DNA of 64,000 nucleotides from Pseudomonas serboccidentalis (GCF_028830055.1 NZ_CP101655.1:1928880-1992879), one strand, 5' to 3'. Shown: positions 9,035-18,724, numbered from the stretch's first letter. The notes: generated by a model not told the origin, from the sequence alone. Numbers and translations: made by a program.

Positions 9035-10516
9035 CTAGCGCATCACAAACGGATCAGGCATCGGTGCCTGAGAGAGGTTGATCCACACCGTTTTCAGTTC
9101 GGTGTAGGCCAGCACCGAATCGATGCCGCTTTCGCGTCCATAGCCACTGTTCTTGAAGCCACCGATCGGCGCCATCGCTGACACCGCGCGGTAGGTGTTG
9201 ACCCAGATGATTCCCGAGCGCACATCGCGCGCCAGACGATGGGCGCGCCCCAGATCGCGGGTCCAGATGCCGGCGGCGAGGCCGAACTGCGAGTCGTTGG
9301 CGATCGCCAGCGCTTCGGCTTCATCTTTGAAACGAATCACCGAAGCCACCGGGCCGAAGACTTCTTCCTGCATGATCTTCATCGAATTGCGGTCGCACTC
9401 GAACAGCGTCGGCTCGTAGAACCAGCCGTCGCCGAGATCTGTCGGACGTTTGCCGCCGGTGCGCAAACGCGCGCCTTCGGCGATGGCATCAGCGACCAGA
9501 CCTTCGACCACCGCCAGTTGCTGCGCGGTGGCCATCGGGCCCATTTCACTTTGGTCTTCCTGCGGGTTGCCGATGCGAATGCGCCGGGCGCGCTCGACCA
9601 GTCGGTTGACGAATTCGTCGTAGATTTCATCCTGCACCAGCAGCCGCGAGCCGGACACGCAGCTCTGACCCGATGCGGCATAGATCCCGGCAATCGCGCC
9701 GTTGATCGCGCTGTCCAGATCGGCGTCGGCGAAGATGATGTTCGGCGACTTGCCGCCCAGTTCCAGCGACAGCTTGGCGAAGTTTTCGGCGCTGCTGCGC
9801 ACTACATGCCGGGCCGTGGCCGCGCCGCCGGTGAAGGCGATTTTGCGGATCAGCGGATGACGGGTGAGGGCGGCGCCGGTGCTCGGGCCGTAACCGGTGA
9901 CGACGTTGACCACGCCCGGCGGAATCCCGGCTTCGAGGGCCAGACGCGCGAGTTCAAGAATGGTCGCCGAGGCGTGCTCGGACGGCTTGATCACGATGGT
10001 GTTGCCGGCGGCGAGGGCCGGGGCCAGTTTGATCGCGGTCAGGTACAACGGGCTGTTCCACGGAATGATCGCGGCGACCACGCCCATCGCTTCGTGCACG
10101 GTGTAGGCGAACAGGTCGGGCTTGTCCAGCGGCAGGGTGCCGCCTTCAAGCTTGTCGGCCAGGCCTGCGGTGTAGTGGAAGAACTCTGGCAGATAACTGA
10201 CCTGCCCACGGGTTTCGCGGATCAGCTTGCCGTTGTCGCGGCTTTCCAGCTGCGCCAGTTGTTCCTTGTTTTCCGCAATCAAATCACCGAGGCGACGCAA
10301 CAGTTTGCCGCGCGCGGTGGCGGTCAGACCGCGCCAGGCCGGGCTGTCGAAGGCGGTCTGCGCCGCTTGTACGGCGCGTTCGACGTCCGCTTCATCGGCG
10401 TCAGGCAGTTCGGCCCAAGCCAAGGCTGTGGCCGGGTTGAGGCTTTCGAAGGTCTTGCCGCAGAGGGCATCGACCCATTCTCCGCCGATGCACATCTGGA
10501 AGCGTGCGAGTGTCAT
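9035..10516 (-). CDS. NAD(P)-dependent aldehyde dehydrogenase
   Basis: Full-length 493-residue ALDH. The family residues are in place: N154 in IPWN, E252 in LELGGKSPN and nucleophile C286 in GQSCVSGSR. It resembles broad-specificity and betaine/semialdehyde dehydrogenases. The start overlaps the hydrolase stop by 4 bases, so the two are translationally coupled. It should oxidise an aldehyde or semialdehyde made by the preceding steps to the acid; the substrate is not identifiable from sequence. Confidence 0.93.
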   Translation of the reverse strand: MTLARFQMCIGGEWVDALCGKTFESLNPATALAWAELPDADEADVERAVQAAQTAFDSPAWRGLTATARGKLLRRLGDLIAENKEQLAQLESRDNGKLIRETRGQVSYLPEFFHYTAGLADKLEGGTLPLDKPDLFAYTVHEAMGVVAAIIPWNSPLYLTAIKLAPALAAGNTIVIKPSEHASATILELARLALEAGIPPGVVNVVTGYGPSTGAALTRHPLIRKIAFTGGAATARHVVRSSAENFAKLSLELGGKSPNIIFADADLDSAINGAIAGIYAASGQSCVSGSRLLVQDEIYDEFVNRLVERARRIRIGNPQEDQSEMGPMATAQQLAVVEGLVADAIAEGARLRTGGKRPTDLGDGWFYEPTLFECDRNSMKIMQEEVFGPVASVIRFKDEAEALAIANDSQFGLAAGIWTRDLGRAHRLARDVRSGIIWVNTYRAVSAMAPIGGFKNSGYGRESGIDSVLAYTELKTVWINLSQAPMPDPFVMR

Positions 10517-11346
10517 GCAACGATCCCCTTTATTTGATTTTGTCGGGAGTGTGCGAATTCGAGAAATTCCAGCAGCGTCTGGTTGACCAGGCGCGGCGAC
10601 TCTACCGGCATCATATGCCGTTGCTCGGGCAGCACCGCAACCTTCGCACCGGGGATGCGCCGGGCCAGTTGCTCGGCCATTTCCGGGGTTGAACCGGGGT
10701 CGAGTTCGCCGGTGGCGATCAGCGTCGGTGCCTGGATACTGCCCAGATCATCGGCGCGGTACATGTCCTGAGTGGCGAACAGTTCGTAGGTGGTCAGGTA
10801 ACCCTGCGGATCGTTACCGGCCAGGGTCTGGCGAATGGCAGCGATCTGCGCCGGGTTGGCTGCCTGATATTCACGGCTGAACCAGCGCGACAGCGCCGCT
10901 TCGGCGTTGGCATCCGGGCCGTGTTCGGCAGCTTGTGCGGTGCGGGCAATGACGCCGGCGCGCTGTTCTTCGCTGCGGTTGAACACGCTGTTGAGGACTA
11001 CCAGGCTTTGCAGGCGCTCGGGGTAGTGCAGGGCAAACGCCCGCGCCACCAGCCCGCCCATGGAGAAACCGATCACCGCTGCCTGGGGCAGGTTCAGGTG
11101 GTCGAGCAGCTCCAGCAACTGATCGGCGTAACCGAGCAGCGCGGTGCCGCTGGCCGGTCGCGGGCTGGCGCCGTGGCCGAGCATGTCGTAGGCGATCACC
11201 CGATACTGGCTGGCGAGGCCAACGATCTGGCCCCCCCACATTTCTTTGTTCAGGCCCACGCCGTGGATCAAGACCACGGGCTGGCCTTGGCCGGTCGCCA
11301 GGTAACTGGTGCCAGCCGGGGTGAGTTCAGCGGTGAGCCGAATCAT
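10513..11346 (-). CDS. Alpha/beta-fold hydrolase (RutD-like)
   Basis: A 277-residue hydrolase: oxyanion HG at 28-29 (VLIHGVGLNKEMWG), nucleophile S95 in GFSMGG, probable acid D216 in ATGELDPGS and H244 in EQRHMMP. Such enzymes cleave C-C, ester or amide bonds in ring-opened intermediates; RutD of pyrimidine catabolism and PcaD are relatives. The open frame continues to 11490 into the upstream gene, but the ATG at 11346 preceded by GGAG is the sensible start. Second gene of the operon, 31 bases after the DUF1185 gene. Confidence 0.9.
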   Translation of the reverse strand: MIRLTAELTPAGTSYLATGQGQPVVLIHGVGLNKEMWGGQIVGLASQYRVIAYDMLGHGASPRPASGTALLGYADQLLELLDHLNLPQAAVIGFSMGGLVARAFALHYPERLQSLVVLNSVFNRSEEQRAGVIARTAQAAEHGPDANAEAALSRWFSREYQAANPAQIAAIRQTLAGNDPQGYLTTYELFATQDMYRADDLGSIQAPTLIATGELDPGSTPEMAEQLARRIPGAKVAVLPEQRHMMPVESPRLVNQTLLEFLEFAHSRQNQIKGIVA

Positions 11347-11377
11347 GGAGCGCTCCTGCAATGCCTTTTTATTGTGA

Positions 11378-11968
11378 TTACTGGGCTTTTTCGGCGGCCA
11401 GTTCTTCCAGATCGATGTAGCGGTTGCCGATGCGCGGGTGCAGGCGACCACCGTCGGCGCAACCGAGCACCACAACGATTTCGTCGGCACGCGGGGCGTC
11501 TTCGATCTGCATTTCCAGGGTGATGTAGTGCGAACGCAGGCCTTCGTCGTCCTTGTGCATCATCGGGATCTGAATCGACGTGCCCGGGCCACCGCGTTTG
11601 TTGGTGAAGCTCAGGTAGCTCTTGGCCTTGACCGCTTCGCGATAGTGGTTGCCGAAGCGCAGGGTGTGGATCACCGCCGAGGCGTGTTCGATCTCGCCGT
11701 CGGCACCGACCACTGCTGCCTTGCCGTAGGCCTCGATCTTCTCGGCGCCGCCGATGATGCCCACCAGACGTTCGACCATCATTGCGCCGAGGTCGGAACA
11801 GTTGGCGCGGATCTGCGGTTTCAGATCCTCGACGAAGCCGTTCCCCACCCAAGGGTTCTTCATCACCACCGCCAGGCCGACCATGGTCACCGGCTTGTCA
11901 GTGGCCTTGCCGCCTTCGATGAAGGTTTCATCGACATAGCTGACGATCTTGCGAATTTCGAAACTCAT
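11378..11968 (-). CDS. DUF1185 ('amino acid synthesis') family protein
   Basis: A 196-residue protein (MSFEIRKIVSYVDETFIEGG, then GLAVVMKNPWVGNGFVEDL) that fits the DUF1185/PF06684 family. The name 'amino acid synthesis' rests on old annotation; members cluster with catabolic monooxygenase and hydrolase genes and the reaction is unknown. The frame extends to 12088, but the ATG at 11968 with GGAG upstream and a TGGTATACCA operator 42 bases before it sets the start. It is the first gene of the catabolic operon and so probably an early step. Confidence 0.85.
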   Translation of the reverse strand: MSFEIRKIVSYVDETFIEGGKATDKPVTMVGLAVVMKNPWVGNGFVEDLKPQIRANCSDLGAMMVERLVGIIGGAEKIEAYGKAAVVGADGEIEHASAVIHTLRFGNHYREAVKAKSYLSFTNKRGGPGTSIQIPMMHKDDEGLRSHYITLEMQIEDAPRADEIVVVLGCADGGRLHPRIGNRYIDLEELAAEKAQ

Positions 11969-12009
11969 GAGCTGCTCCGTGGGGGGATTGAGAGTGTCTG
12001 TGCGTCTGA

Positions 12010-12019
12010 TGGTATACCA
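12010..12019. promoter_or_regulatory. GntR(FCD)-type operator upstream of the catabolic operon
   Basis: TGGTATACCA, a perfect palindrome followed by TAATA as at 6184, lies 41 bases before the DUF1185 start. The stretch 11969-12428 has no gene: it holds this operator, a REPIN at 12124-12222, and the promoter region of the YCF48 gene. Confidence 0.75.
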
Positions 12020-12123
12020 TAATACCGATCGTGCAAGTCCCCCGCACAAGATTTGCCGCATCCATCCGGCGAATGGCGCTGCATTCACCCGCCACCCGGT
12101 TATTCGATGCCGCGCGATATTTC

Positions 12124-12222
12124 TGTAGGAGCTGCGGAACGCTGCGATCTTTTGATTTTGATTTTTGTTTTAAAGATCAGGATCAAAAGATCGCAGCCTC
12201 GTTTCACTCGTCAGCTCCTACA
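12124..12222. repeat. REPIN, GAGCTGC...GATCTTTTGAT type, asymmetric arms
   Basis: The left arm reads GCTGCGGAACGCTGCGATC; the right arm carries a variant insertion (CTCGTTTCACTCGTCAGCTC), so the hairpin has an internal loop. Separates the catabolic operon from the YCF48-RND pair. Confidence 0.85.
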
Positions 12223-12428
12223 GGGCTTTGTGCAGGCCGATTTGGTTAACAAAAGATAACGTGGCGCCGATTGTCAGACGTTTCCAAAGCCCGATAGGAT
12301 GAGCCAGCTTCCCAAGGCGCTCTGGACTGCGGGTTTCACGGCTATGCTTGTGACCCATCAGTCACCACGAGCACCCTTGCGGCGCCCTAAGGCCGAATGG
12401 CCTAACAATAATAAATAGGGGAAGGTCT

Positions 12429-13472
12429 ATGAGTCGTTGCCGCCCGCCGGCGTTACGCAACACCGCGTTGCTGGCCACAGCACTCACTTTGCTGGGCTGT
12501 GTTGCCATGTCGGCACCCGCGCTGGCCGCCGAAGCGCCAGCCGACGGGGTGTATTCCACCGAGTCGGCCAAAGCCGCAAAAAGCCTGATGCTCGATGTCG
12601 TTCACGCCGGTAACCGGTTGGTGGCGGTCGGTGATCGCGGGCATATTCTCTATTCCGATGACCAGGGCAAGGCCTGGACCCAGGCCAAGGTGCCGACCCG
12701 GCAACTGCTGACGGCAGTGTATTTCGTCGATGACAAACACGGCTGGGCCGTGGGCCACGACGCGCAGATCCTTGCCAGCGAAGACGGCGGCCTGACCTGG
12801 AGCAAACAATTCGAAGACCTCAAGCGCGAAGCGCCGCTGCTCGACGTCTGGTTCCAGGACGTCAATCATGGCGTCGCCGTGGGTGCTTACGGGGCCTTGC
12901 TGGAAACCACCGATGGCGGCAAAAACTGGCAGGACGTCAGCGACCGCCTCGACAACCAGGACCAGTTCCACCTCAACGCCATCGCGGCGGTCAAGGACGC
13001 CGGGCTGTTCATCGTCGGCGAGCAGGGCAGCATGTTCCGCTCCCCGGACTGGGGCCAGACCTGGGAAAAACTCCAGGGCCCGTATCAAGGCTCGCTGTTC
13101 GGCGTGATCGGCACTGCACAACCGCAGACCCTGTTGGCCTACGGCCTGCGCGGCAACCTCTATCGCTCCACCGACTTCGGCAGCACCTGGCAGCAGGTCG
13201 AACTCAAAGCGGCGCGCGGTGCGCTGGAGTTCGGTCTGTCCGGCGCGACCCTGCTCGCGGACGGCTCGATCGTGATCGTCGGCAACGGCGGCTCGGTGAT
13301 CAGCAGCAGCGACAACGGCGAAACCTTCAGCGTCTTCAACCGCCCGGACCGCATCTCGCTGTCCTCGGTGACGGCGGCTGGCGACGGCAATCTGATTCTG
13401 ACCGGGCAGGGTGGCGTTCACACCACCCAGCCAAACGGCGCCGAGATCAATAATAAGAAGGCGGGGCTATGA
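12429..13472 (+). CDS. Exported YCF48/BNR-repeat beta-propeller protein
   Basis: The 347-residue protein has a signal peptide ending near SAPALAAE and then repeated blades of the form DDQGKAWTQ, EDGGLTWSK, TDGGKNWQD, DWGQTWEK, TDFGSTWQQ and DNGETFS, the Asp-box/BNR pattern of YCF48-like propellers. The RBS GGGGAAGG is strong. Its stop overlaps the RND gene start as ATGA. In Pseudomonas this pair usually follows DUF1302 and DUF1329 genes and is linked to handling of hydrophobic substrates at the envelope; those two partners are missing here. The exact role is unknown. Confidence 0.9.
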   Translation: MSRCRPPALRNTALLATALTLLGCVAMSAPALAAEAPADGVYSTESAKAAKSLMLDVVHAGNRLVAVGDRGHILYSDDQGKAWTQAKVPTRQLLTAVYFVDDKHGWAVGHDAQILASEDGGLTWSKQFEDLKREAPLLDVWFQDVNHGVAVGAYGALLETTDGGKNWQDVSDRLDNQDQFHLNAIAAVKDAGLFIVGEQGSMFRSPDWGQTWEKLQGPYQGSLFGVIGTAQPQTLLAYGLRGNLYRSTDFGSTWQQVELKAARGALEFGLSGATLLADGSIVIVGNGGSVISSSDNGETFSVFNRPDRISLSSVTAAGDGNLILTGQGGVHTTQPNGAEINNKKAGL

Positions 13473-15853
13473 CTTCCTTGATCACTCCTCAGCAGGAAAA
13501 AGCGACACTCCTCGAACGTCTGATTTTCAACAACCGCCCGGCAGTGATCCTGATCTGCCTGGTGGTCAGCGTCTTCCTGTTCTGGCAGGCCACACTGATC
13601 CGGCCGTCCACCAGCTTCGAAAAAATGATCCCGCTCAAGCATCCGTTCATCGAGAAGATGATGGAGCACCGCAACGATCTGGCGAACCTGGGCAACACCG
13701 TGCGGATTTCGGTGGAAGCCAAAGACGGCGACATCTTCTCCAAGGAGTACATGGAGACTCTGCGTCAGATCAACGACGAGGTGTTCTACATCTCCGGCGT
13801 CGACCGCTCCGGCCTCAAATCGCTGTGGAGTCCGAGCGTACGCTGGACCGAAGTGACCGAAGAGGGCTTTGCCGGCGGTGAAGTGATTCCGCAGAGCTAC
13901 AACGGCTCGCAGGACAGCCTCGACATGCTGCGCAACAACGTCCTCAAATCGGGGCAGGTCGGGCGGCTGGTGTCCAACGACTTCAAGTCGAGCATCGTCG
14001 ACATCCCGCTGCTGGAGTCCTACCCGGATCCGCAGGACCAGGGCAAGTTGCTGGCGCTGGACTATCGCCAGTTCTCCCACGAACTGGAAGACAAGATCCG
14101 CAACAAGTTCGAAGCGCAGAACCCCAACGTCAAGATCCACATCGTCGGCTTCGCCAAGAAGGTCGGTGACCTGATCGACGGTCTGGTGATGGTGGTGATG
14201 TTCTTCGGCATCGCTTTCGTCATCACTCTGATCCTGCTGCTGTGGTTCACCAACTGCGTGCGCAGCACCATTGCGGTGTTGAGCACGACACTGGTGGCAG
14301 TGGTCTGGCAACTGGGGCTGATGCACTTCTTCGGCTTCGGGCTGGATCCGTATTCGATGCTGGTGCCGTTCCTGATCTTCGCCATCGGCATTTCCCACGG
14401 CGTGCAGAAGATCAACGGCATCGCCCTGCAATCGAGTGAGGCGGACAACGCCCTGACCGCGGCGCGGCGCACGTTCCGGCAACTGTTCCTGCCGGGGATG
14501 ATCGCGATTCTCGCCGACGCGGTGGGCTTCATCACCCTGCTGATCATCGACATCGGGGTGATCCGCGAACTGGCGATCGGCGCCTCCATCGGCGTGGCGG
14601 TGATCGTGTTCACCAACCTGATTCTGCTACCGGTGGCAATCTCCTATGCCGGCATCAGCCAGCGCGCGATTGCCCGGAGCAAGAAGGACGCGAATCGCGA
14701 ACACCCGTTCTGGCGCCTGCTGTCGAACTTCGCCAGCCCGAAAGTCGCACCGGTCTCGATTGCCCTGGCGCTGATCGCCTTCGGTGGCGGCCTCTGGTAC
14801 AGCCAGAACCTGAAAATCGGTGACCTCGACCAAGGCGCGCCGGAACTGCGTCCAGACTCGCGCTACAACAAGGACAACAACTTCATCATCAACAACTACT
14901 CCACCAGTTCCGACGTGCTGGTGGTGATGGTCAAGACCGCCACCGAAGGCTGCTCGCGCTACGAAGCGATGGCGCCGATCGATGAGCTGATGTGGAAGAT
15001 GCAGAACACCGAGGGCGTGCAGTCGGCGATCTCGCTGGTGACCGTGTCCAAGCAGATGATCAAGGGCATGAACGAGGGCAACCTGAAATGGGAAACCCTG
15101 TCGCGCAACCCGGACGTGCTGAACAACTCGATCGCCCGTGCCGACGGCCTGTACAACAACAGCTGTTCGCTGGCGCCGGTGCTGATCTTCCTCAATGACC
15201 ACAAGGCCGAAACCCTCGACCGTGCAGTGCATGCGGTGCAGGAATTCGCCAAGGCCAACAACAAGGACGGTCTGGAATTCATCCTCGCTGCCGGTAACGC
15301 CGGGATCGAGGCGGCCACCAACGAGGTGATCAAACAGGCCGAGCTGACCATCCTGATCCTGGTGTACATCTGCGTGGCGGTGATGTGCATGATCACCTTC
15401 CGCTCGTGGGCGGCGACCCTGTGCATCGTCCTGCCGCTGGTGCTGACCTCGGTGCTGGGCAACGCGCTGATGGCGTTCATGGGCATCGGCGTCAAAGTCG
15501 CGACCCTGCCGGTGGTGGCGCTGGGCGTGGGGATCGGCGTGGACTACGGCATTTACATCTACAGCCGTCTGGAAAGTTTCCTGCGGGCCGGGCTGCCGTT
15601 GCAGGAAGCCTATTATCAGACCCTGAAATCCACCGGTAAGGCGGTGCTGTTCACCGGTCTGTGCCTGGCCATCGGCGTGTGCACCTGGATCTTCTCGGCG
15701 ATCAAGTTCCAGGCCGACATGGGCCTGATGCTGACCTTCATGCTGCTGTGGAACATGTTCGGTGCGCTGTGGCTGCTGCCGGCACTGGCGAAGTTCCTGA
15801 TCAAGCCGGAGAAAATGGCAGGGCAGAAGGGCAATTCGCTGTTCTCCCACTGA
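13469..15853 (+). CDS. RND/MMPL-family exporter
   Basis: A 794-residue inner-membrane protein with the hydrophobicity of two fused RND halves: one helix at ~25-45, a periplasmic loop to ~235, a five-helix bundle to ~420, then the same pattern again to the C-terminus. The second bundle holds VALGVGIGVDYGIYIYSRLE, the MMPL/SSD-type helix. It belongs to the hydrophobe/amphiphile-type exporter group paired with YCF48-like proteins. A strong terminator follows. The substrate is probably a lipid or hydrophobic molecule. Confidence 0.9.
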   Translation: MTSLITPQQEKATLLERLIFNNRPAVILICLVVSVFLFWQATLIRPSTSFEKMIPLKHPFIEKMMEHRNDLANLGNTVRISVEAKDGDIFSKEYMETLRQINDEVFYISGVDRSGLKSLWSPSVRWTEVTEEGFAGGEVIPQSYNGSQDSLDMLRNNVLKSGQVGRLVSNDFKSSIVDIPLLESYPDPQDQGKLLALDYRQFSHELEDKIRNKFEAQNPNVKIHIVGFAKKVGDLIDGLVMVVMFFGIAFVITLILLLWFTNCVRSTIAVLSTTLVAVVWQLGLMHFFGFGLDPYSMLVPFLIFAIGISHGVQKINGIALQSSEADNALTAARRTFRQLFLPGMIAILADAVGFITLLIIDIGVIRELAIGASIGVAVIVFTNLILLPVAISYAGISQRAIARSKKDANREHPFWRLLSNFASPKVAPVSIALALIAFGGGLWYSQNLKIGDLDQGAPELRPDSRYNKDNNFIINNYSTSSDVLVVMVKTATEGCSRYEAMAPIDELMWKMQNTEGVQSAISLVTVSKQMIKGMNEGNLKWETLSRNPDVLNNSIARADGLYNNSCSLAPVLIFLNDHKAETLDRAVHAVQEFAKANNKDGLEFILAAGNAGIEAATNEVIKQAELTILILVYICVAVMCMITFRSWAATLCIVLPLVLTSVLGNALMAFMGIGVKVATLPVVALGVGIGVDYGIYIYSRLESFLRAGLPLQEAYYQTLKSTGKAVLFTGLCLAIGVCTWIFSAIKFQADMGLMLTFMLLWNMFGALWLLPALAKFLIKPEKMAGQKGNSLFSH

Positions 15854-15873
15854 TCCAGATGCCTGAAACAACA

Positions 15874-15902
15874 AAGCCGCAACCTTAGGGTTGCGGCTTT
15901 TT
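15874..15902 (+). terminator. Rho-independent terminator of the YCF48-RND operon
   Basis: AAGCCGCAACC pairs with GGTTGCGGCTT over a four-base loop and is followed by a T run. It starts about 20 bases after the RND stop. Confidence 0.92.
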
Positions 15903-15910
15903 TGTAGGTC

Positions 15911-16020
15911 AAGATCAAAAGATCGCAGCCTCCGGCAGCTCCTACAGGAGGCCAAGTAAATCAGTAATCCAAGGGTGCACCCAATCTCTGTAGGAGCTGC
16001 CGGAGGCTGCGAACTTTTGG
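15911..16020. repeat. REPIN pair, GAGCTGCCGGAGGCTGCGA variant, tail-to-tail
   Basis: A right arm (AAGATCAAAAGATCGCAGCC...) comes first and a left arm (TGTAGGAGCTGCCGGAGGCT) second, so the orientation is outside-in compared with most other copies. Lies between the RND terminator and the regulator stop. Confidence 0.8.
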
Positions 16021-16027
16021 CTTTGCT

Positions 16028-16747
16028 TCAGGTGAGCTCGGTGCCGAGCACCGCACTCAACGCACTGCGCGCATCATCGAGTTGCACCAGCGTCGCGTGG
16101 CGGGCGCCCAGCGCATCACGGTTTTCGATGGCCGTGAGAATCGCCTTGTGTCGCGGCAACGCCAGTTCATGCAGATTTGGCCGCTGATTCGAATGCTTCA
16201 GCGCCTCGGCAATCGCCACCGAGAGCATGTTGCACAGATTGGCCAACAGATCATTGTGCGTCGCATCGGCGATGCGGCTGTGGAAGTCCAGATCCGGTTG
16301 CAGCAAGGCTTCCGGCGTCGGTGCGGCTTCCATGCGCTGATAGGCTTCGCCGATGGCCGCGATGTCGGCCTCGGTCGCATGCTGGGCGGCGAGGGCGGCA
16401 GCGGCCGGCTCGATGATGCTGCGCACGCTGGTCAGCACATTGAAGAATTCGTTCTGCGGACTGCTTTGCATCAGCCAGTGCAGCACGTCCGGATCGAGCA
16501 TGTGCCACTCCCGGCGCGCCTTGACCACCGTGCCGACCCGCGGCCTGGAATACACCAGCCCCTTGGCCACCAACACCCGCGTGGCTTCGCGCAACACCGG
16601 CCGGCTCACCGCGTATTCCTCGCACAACAAGGCTTCGGCGGGCAGTTTGTCGTCGGGCAAAAAGCGTCCGGAGACGATCTGCATGCCCAGTTCCTGGACA
16701 ATGCGCGAGTGCATGCTTTTGCGGTCGGAAGGTTTGCGGTAATCCAT
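16028..16747 (-). CDS. GntR-family (FCD) regulator of the sugar-acid cluster
   Basis: A 239-residue protein: winged helix at ~10-80 (LPAEALLCEEYAVSRPVLRE, then ATRVLVAKGLVYSRP) and FCD domain to the C-terminus. Relatives include DgoR-like and other repressors of hexonate and hexarate catabolism. It lies next to the dehydratase gene on the same strand, with a REPIN and a short spacer between, and is the likely controller of the divergent promoters at 18641-18833. The probable inducer is a sugar acid or its 2-keto-3-deoxy product. Confidence 0.88.
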   Translation of the reverse strand: MDYRKPSDRKSMHSRIVQELGMQIVSGRFLPDDKLPAEALLCEEYAVSRPVLREATRVLVAKGLVYSRPRVGTVVKARREWHMLDPDVLHWLMQSSPQNEFFNVLTSVRSIIEPAAAALAAQHATEADIAAIGEAYQRMEAAPTPEALLQPDLDFHSRIADATHNDLLANLCNMLSVAIAEALKHSNQRPNLHELALPRHKAILTAIENRDALGARHATLVQLDDARSALSAVLGTELT

Positions 16748-16823
16748 GGGGAGCGGCGCGATCCTGAGCGATGGAGATGCCGCGCATCATAGCAGGCACG
16801 GACGGTGGGCGATCCAGCCCTTG

Positions 16824-16903
16824 AAAAGATCGCAGCCTGCGGCAGCTCCTACATTGGAATGCATTTCCCTGTAGGAACTGCCGCAGGCTGTGATCTTTTG
16901 ATC
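16824..16903. repeat. REPIN, GAGCTGCCGCAGGCTG type, abutting the dehydratase stop codon
   Basis: Two inverted arms in outside-in order (AAAAGATCGCAGCCTGCGGC ... GTAGGAACTGCCGCAGGCTG). The TAA of the dehydratase (16904-16906) directly follows the arm sequence, so the repeat forms the 3' end of that transcript. Confidence 0.85.
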
Positions 16904-18640
16904 TTAGTGGGAATGGCGTGGAACTTCCGCACCTCGGCAACCGACCAGGAAGTCAAAGTCGCAGCCCTGGTCCGCCTGCAACACATGGTCGATGTACAAC
17001 TGACGATAGCCGCCCACCAGCAACTGCTGCGGTGGCTGCAGATCGGCCATGCGCGCCGCCAGTTCGGCGTCCGGAATATCCAGATGCAAGCGCCCGCTGG
17101 CGCAATCGAGTTCGATCCAGTCGCCTTCCTGCACGGCCGCCAAAGGCCCGCCGGCCGCCGCTTCCGGCGCAACGTGCAGGACAACGGTGCCGTACGCGGT
17201 GCCGCTCATCCGCGCGTCGGAAATGCGCACCATGTCGGTCACGCCCTGCGCCAGCAACTTGGCCGGCAGCCCCATGTTGCCGACTTCGGCCATGCCCGGA
17301 TAACCCTTCGGTCCGCAGTTTTTCATCACCAGAATCGAGTCGGCATCCACGTCCAGCTCAGGGTCGTTGATCCGCGCCTTGTACATGTCGAAGTTCTCGA
17401 ACACCACCGCGCGTCCTCGGTGCTGCATCAGTTCCGGGGTGGCAGCGGACGGCTTGAGCACGGCCCCCAGCGGCGCCAGATTGCCGCGCAATACGCAAAT
17501 GCCGCCGTCGGCGCGGATCGGATTGTCGAGGGTGCGGATCACTTCGTCTTCGCCATAGATCGGCGCGTCCTGGGTGTTCTCGCCCAGTGTTTTGCCGTTG
17601 ACGGTCAGCGCGTTGGGGTTGGGGATCAGATTGGCTTCGCCGAGACGGCGCAGCACCGCTGGCAGGCCACCAGCGTAATAGAACTCTTCCATCAGGAAAC
17701 GCCCGGACGGTTGCAGGTCGACAATGGTCGGCATGCCGCGCCCAATGCGCGTCCAGTCATCCAGGTCCAGCTCGACACCGATGCGACCGGCAATGGCTTT
17801 CAAGTGGATTACCGCGTTGGTCGAACCGCCGATAGCCGCGTTGACCCGAATGGCGTTTTCAAACGCTTCCTTGGTCAGGATCTTCGACAGACGCAGGTCT
17901 TCGCGCACCATTTCCACCGCACGCATGCCGGACATGTGCGCCAACACATAACGTCGCGCATCCACCGCCGGAATCGCCGCGTTGTGCGGTAAGGATGTGC
18001 CCAGTGCTTCGGCCATGCAGGCCATGGTCGACGCGGTGCCCATGGTGTTGCAGGTGCCCGCCGAGCGCGACATGCCGCCCTCGGCCGCGAGGAAATCATC
18101 GAGGGTGATGGTGCCGGCCTTGACCTGTTCGCTGAGCTGCCAGACCACAGTGCCGGAACCGATGTCCTTGCCCTTGTGCTTGCCGTTGAGCATCGGCCCG
18201 CCGGTGACGACGATCGCCGGCACATCGCAACTGGCCGCGCCCATCAGCAGCGCCGGGGTGGTTTTGTCGCAGCCAGTCAGCAGCACCACACCGTCAATCG
18301 GGTTGCCGCGAATCGCCTCTTCGACGTCCATGCTCGCCAGGTTGCGGGTGAGCATGGCGGTGGGGCGCAGGTTCGATTCGCCATTGGAGAACACCGGGAA
18401 TTCCACCGGAAAGCCACCGGCCTCGATCACCCCGCGTTTGACGTGCTCCGCGATCTGGCGGAAATGCGCGTTGCACGGGGTCAGTTCCGACCAGGTGTTG
18501 CAGATGCCGATGATCGGCTTGCCGTGGAACTGGTGGTCGGCGATGCCCTGATTCTTCATCCAGCTGCGGTACATGAAGCCGTTCTTGTCGGCAGTGCCAA
18601 ACCATTGGGCCGAGCGCAGGGTGGGTTTCTTCTCAGACAT
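16904..18640 (-). CDS. IlvD/Edd-family sugar-acid dehydratase (L-arabonate dehydratase type)
   Basis: The 578-residue protein is a Fe-S dehydratase that removes water from an aldonic acid to give a 2-keto-3-deoxy acid. Cysteines C56 (NTWSELTPCN), C124 (TGCDKT) and C197 (AGTCNTMG) match the cluster ligands of L-arabinonate-type [2Fe-2S] dehydratases; the length and the MSEKKPTLRSAQWFG opening fit that group better than dihydroxy-acid dehydratase. Divergent from the MFS transporter. With the GguC/AraD1-type protein and the semialdehyde dehydrogenase it makes a non-phosphorylating route to 2-oxoglutarate. The exact sugar acid (L-arabonate, D-xylonate, galactarate-like) is uncertain. Confidence 0.9.
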   Translation of the reverse strand: MSEKKPTLRSAQWFGTADKNGFMYRSWMKNQGIADHQFHGKPIIGICNTWSELTPCNAHFRQIAEHVKRGVIEAGGFPVEFPVFSNGESNLRPTAMLTRNLASMDVEEAIRGNPIDGVVLLTGCDKTTPALLMGAASCDVPAIVVTGGPMLNGKHKGKDIGSGTVVWQLSEQVKAGTITLDDFLAAEGGMSRSAGTCNTMGTASTMACMAEALGTSLPHNAAIPAVDARRYVLAHMSGMRAVEMVREDLRLSKILTKEAFENAIRVNAAIGGSTNAVIHLKAIAGRIGVELDLDDWTRIGRGMPTIVDLQPSGRFLMEEFYYAGGLPAVLRRLGEANLIPNPNALTVNGKTLGENTQDAPIYGEDEVIRTLDNPIRADGGICVLRGNLAPLGAVLKPSAATPELMQHRGRAVVFENFDMYKARINDPELDVDADSILVMKNCGPKGYPGMAEVGNMGLPAKLLAQGVTDMVRISDARMSGTAYGTVVLHVAPEAAAGGPLAAVQEGDWIELDCASGRLHLDIPDAELAARMADLQPPQQLLVGGYRQLYIDHVLQADQGCDFDFLVGCRGAEVPRHSH

Positions 18641-18724
18641 GATCGGTTCTCTTATTGTAAGACTATTGTTTGCGAGTCACGGCTAAACATAAGCTCAAAA
18701 TCGGCAGTTTGGAAGTGTTGTTGG

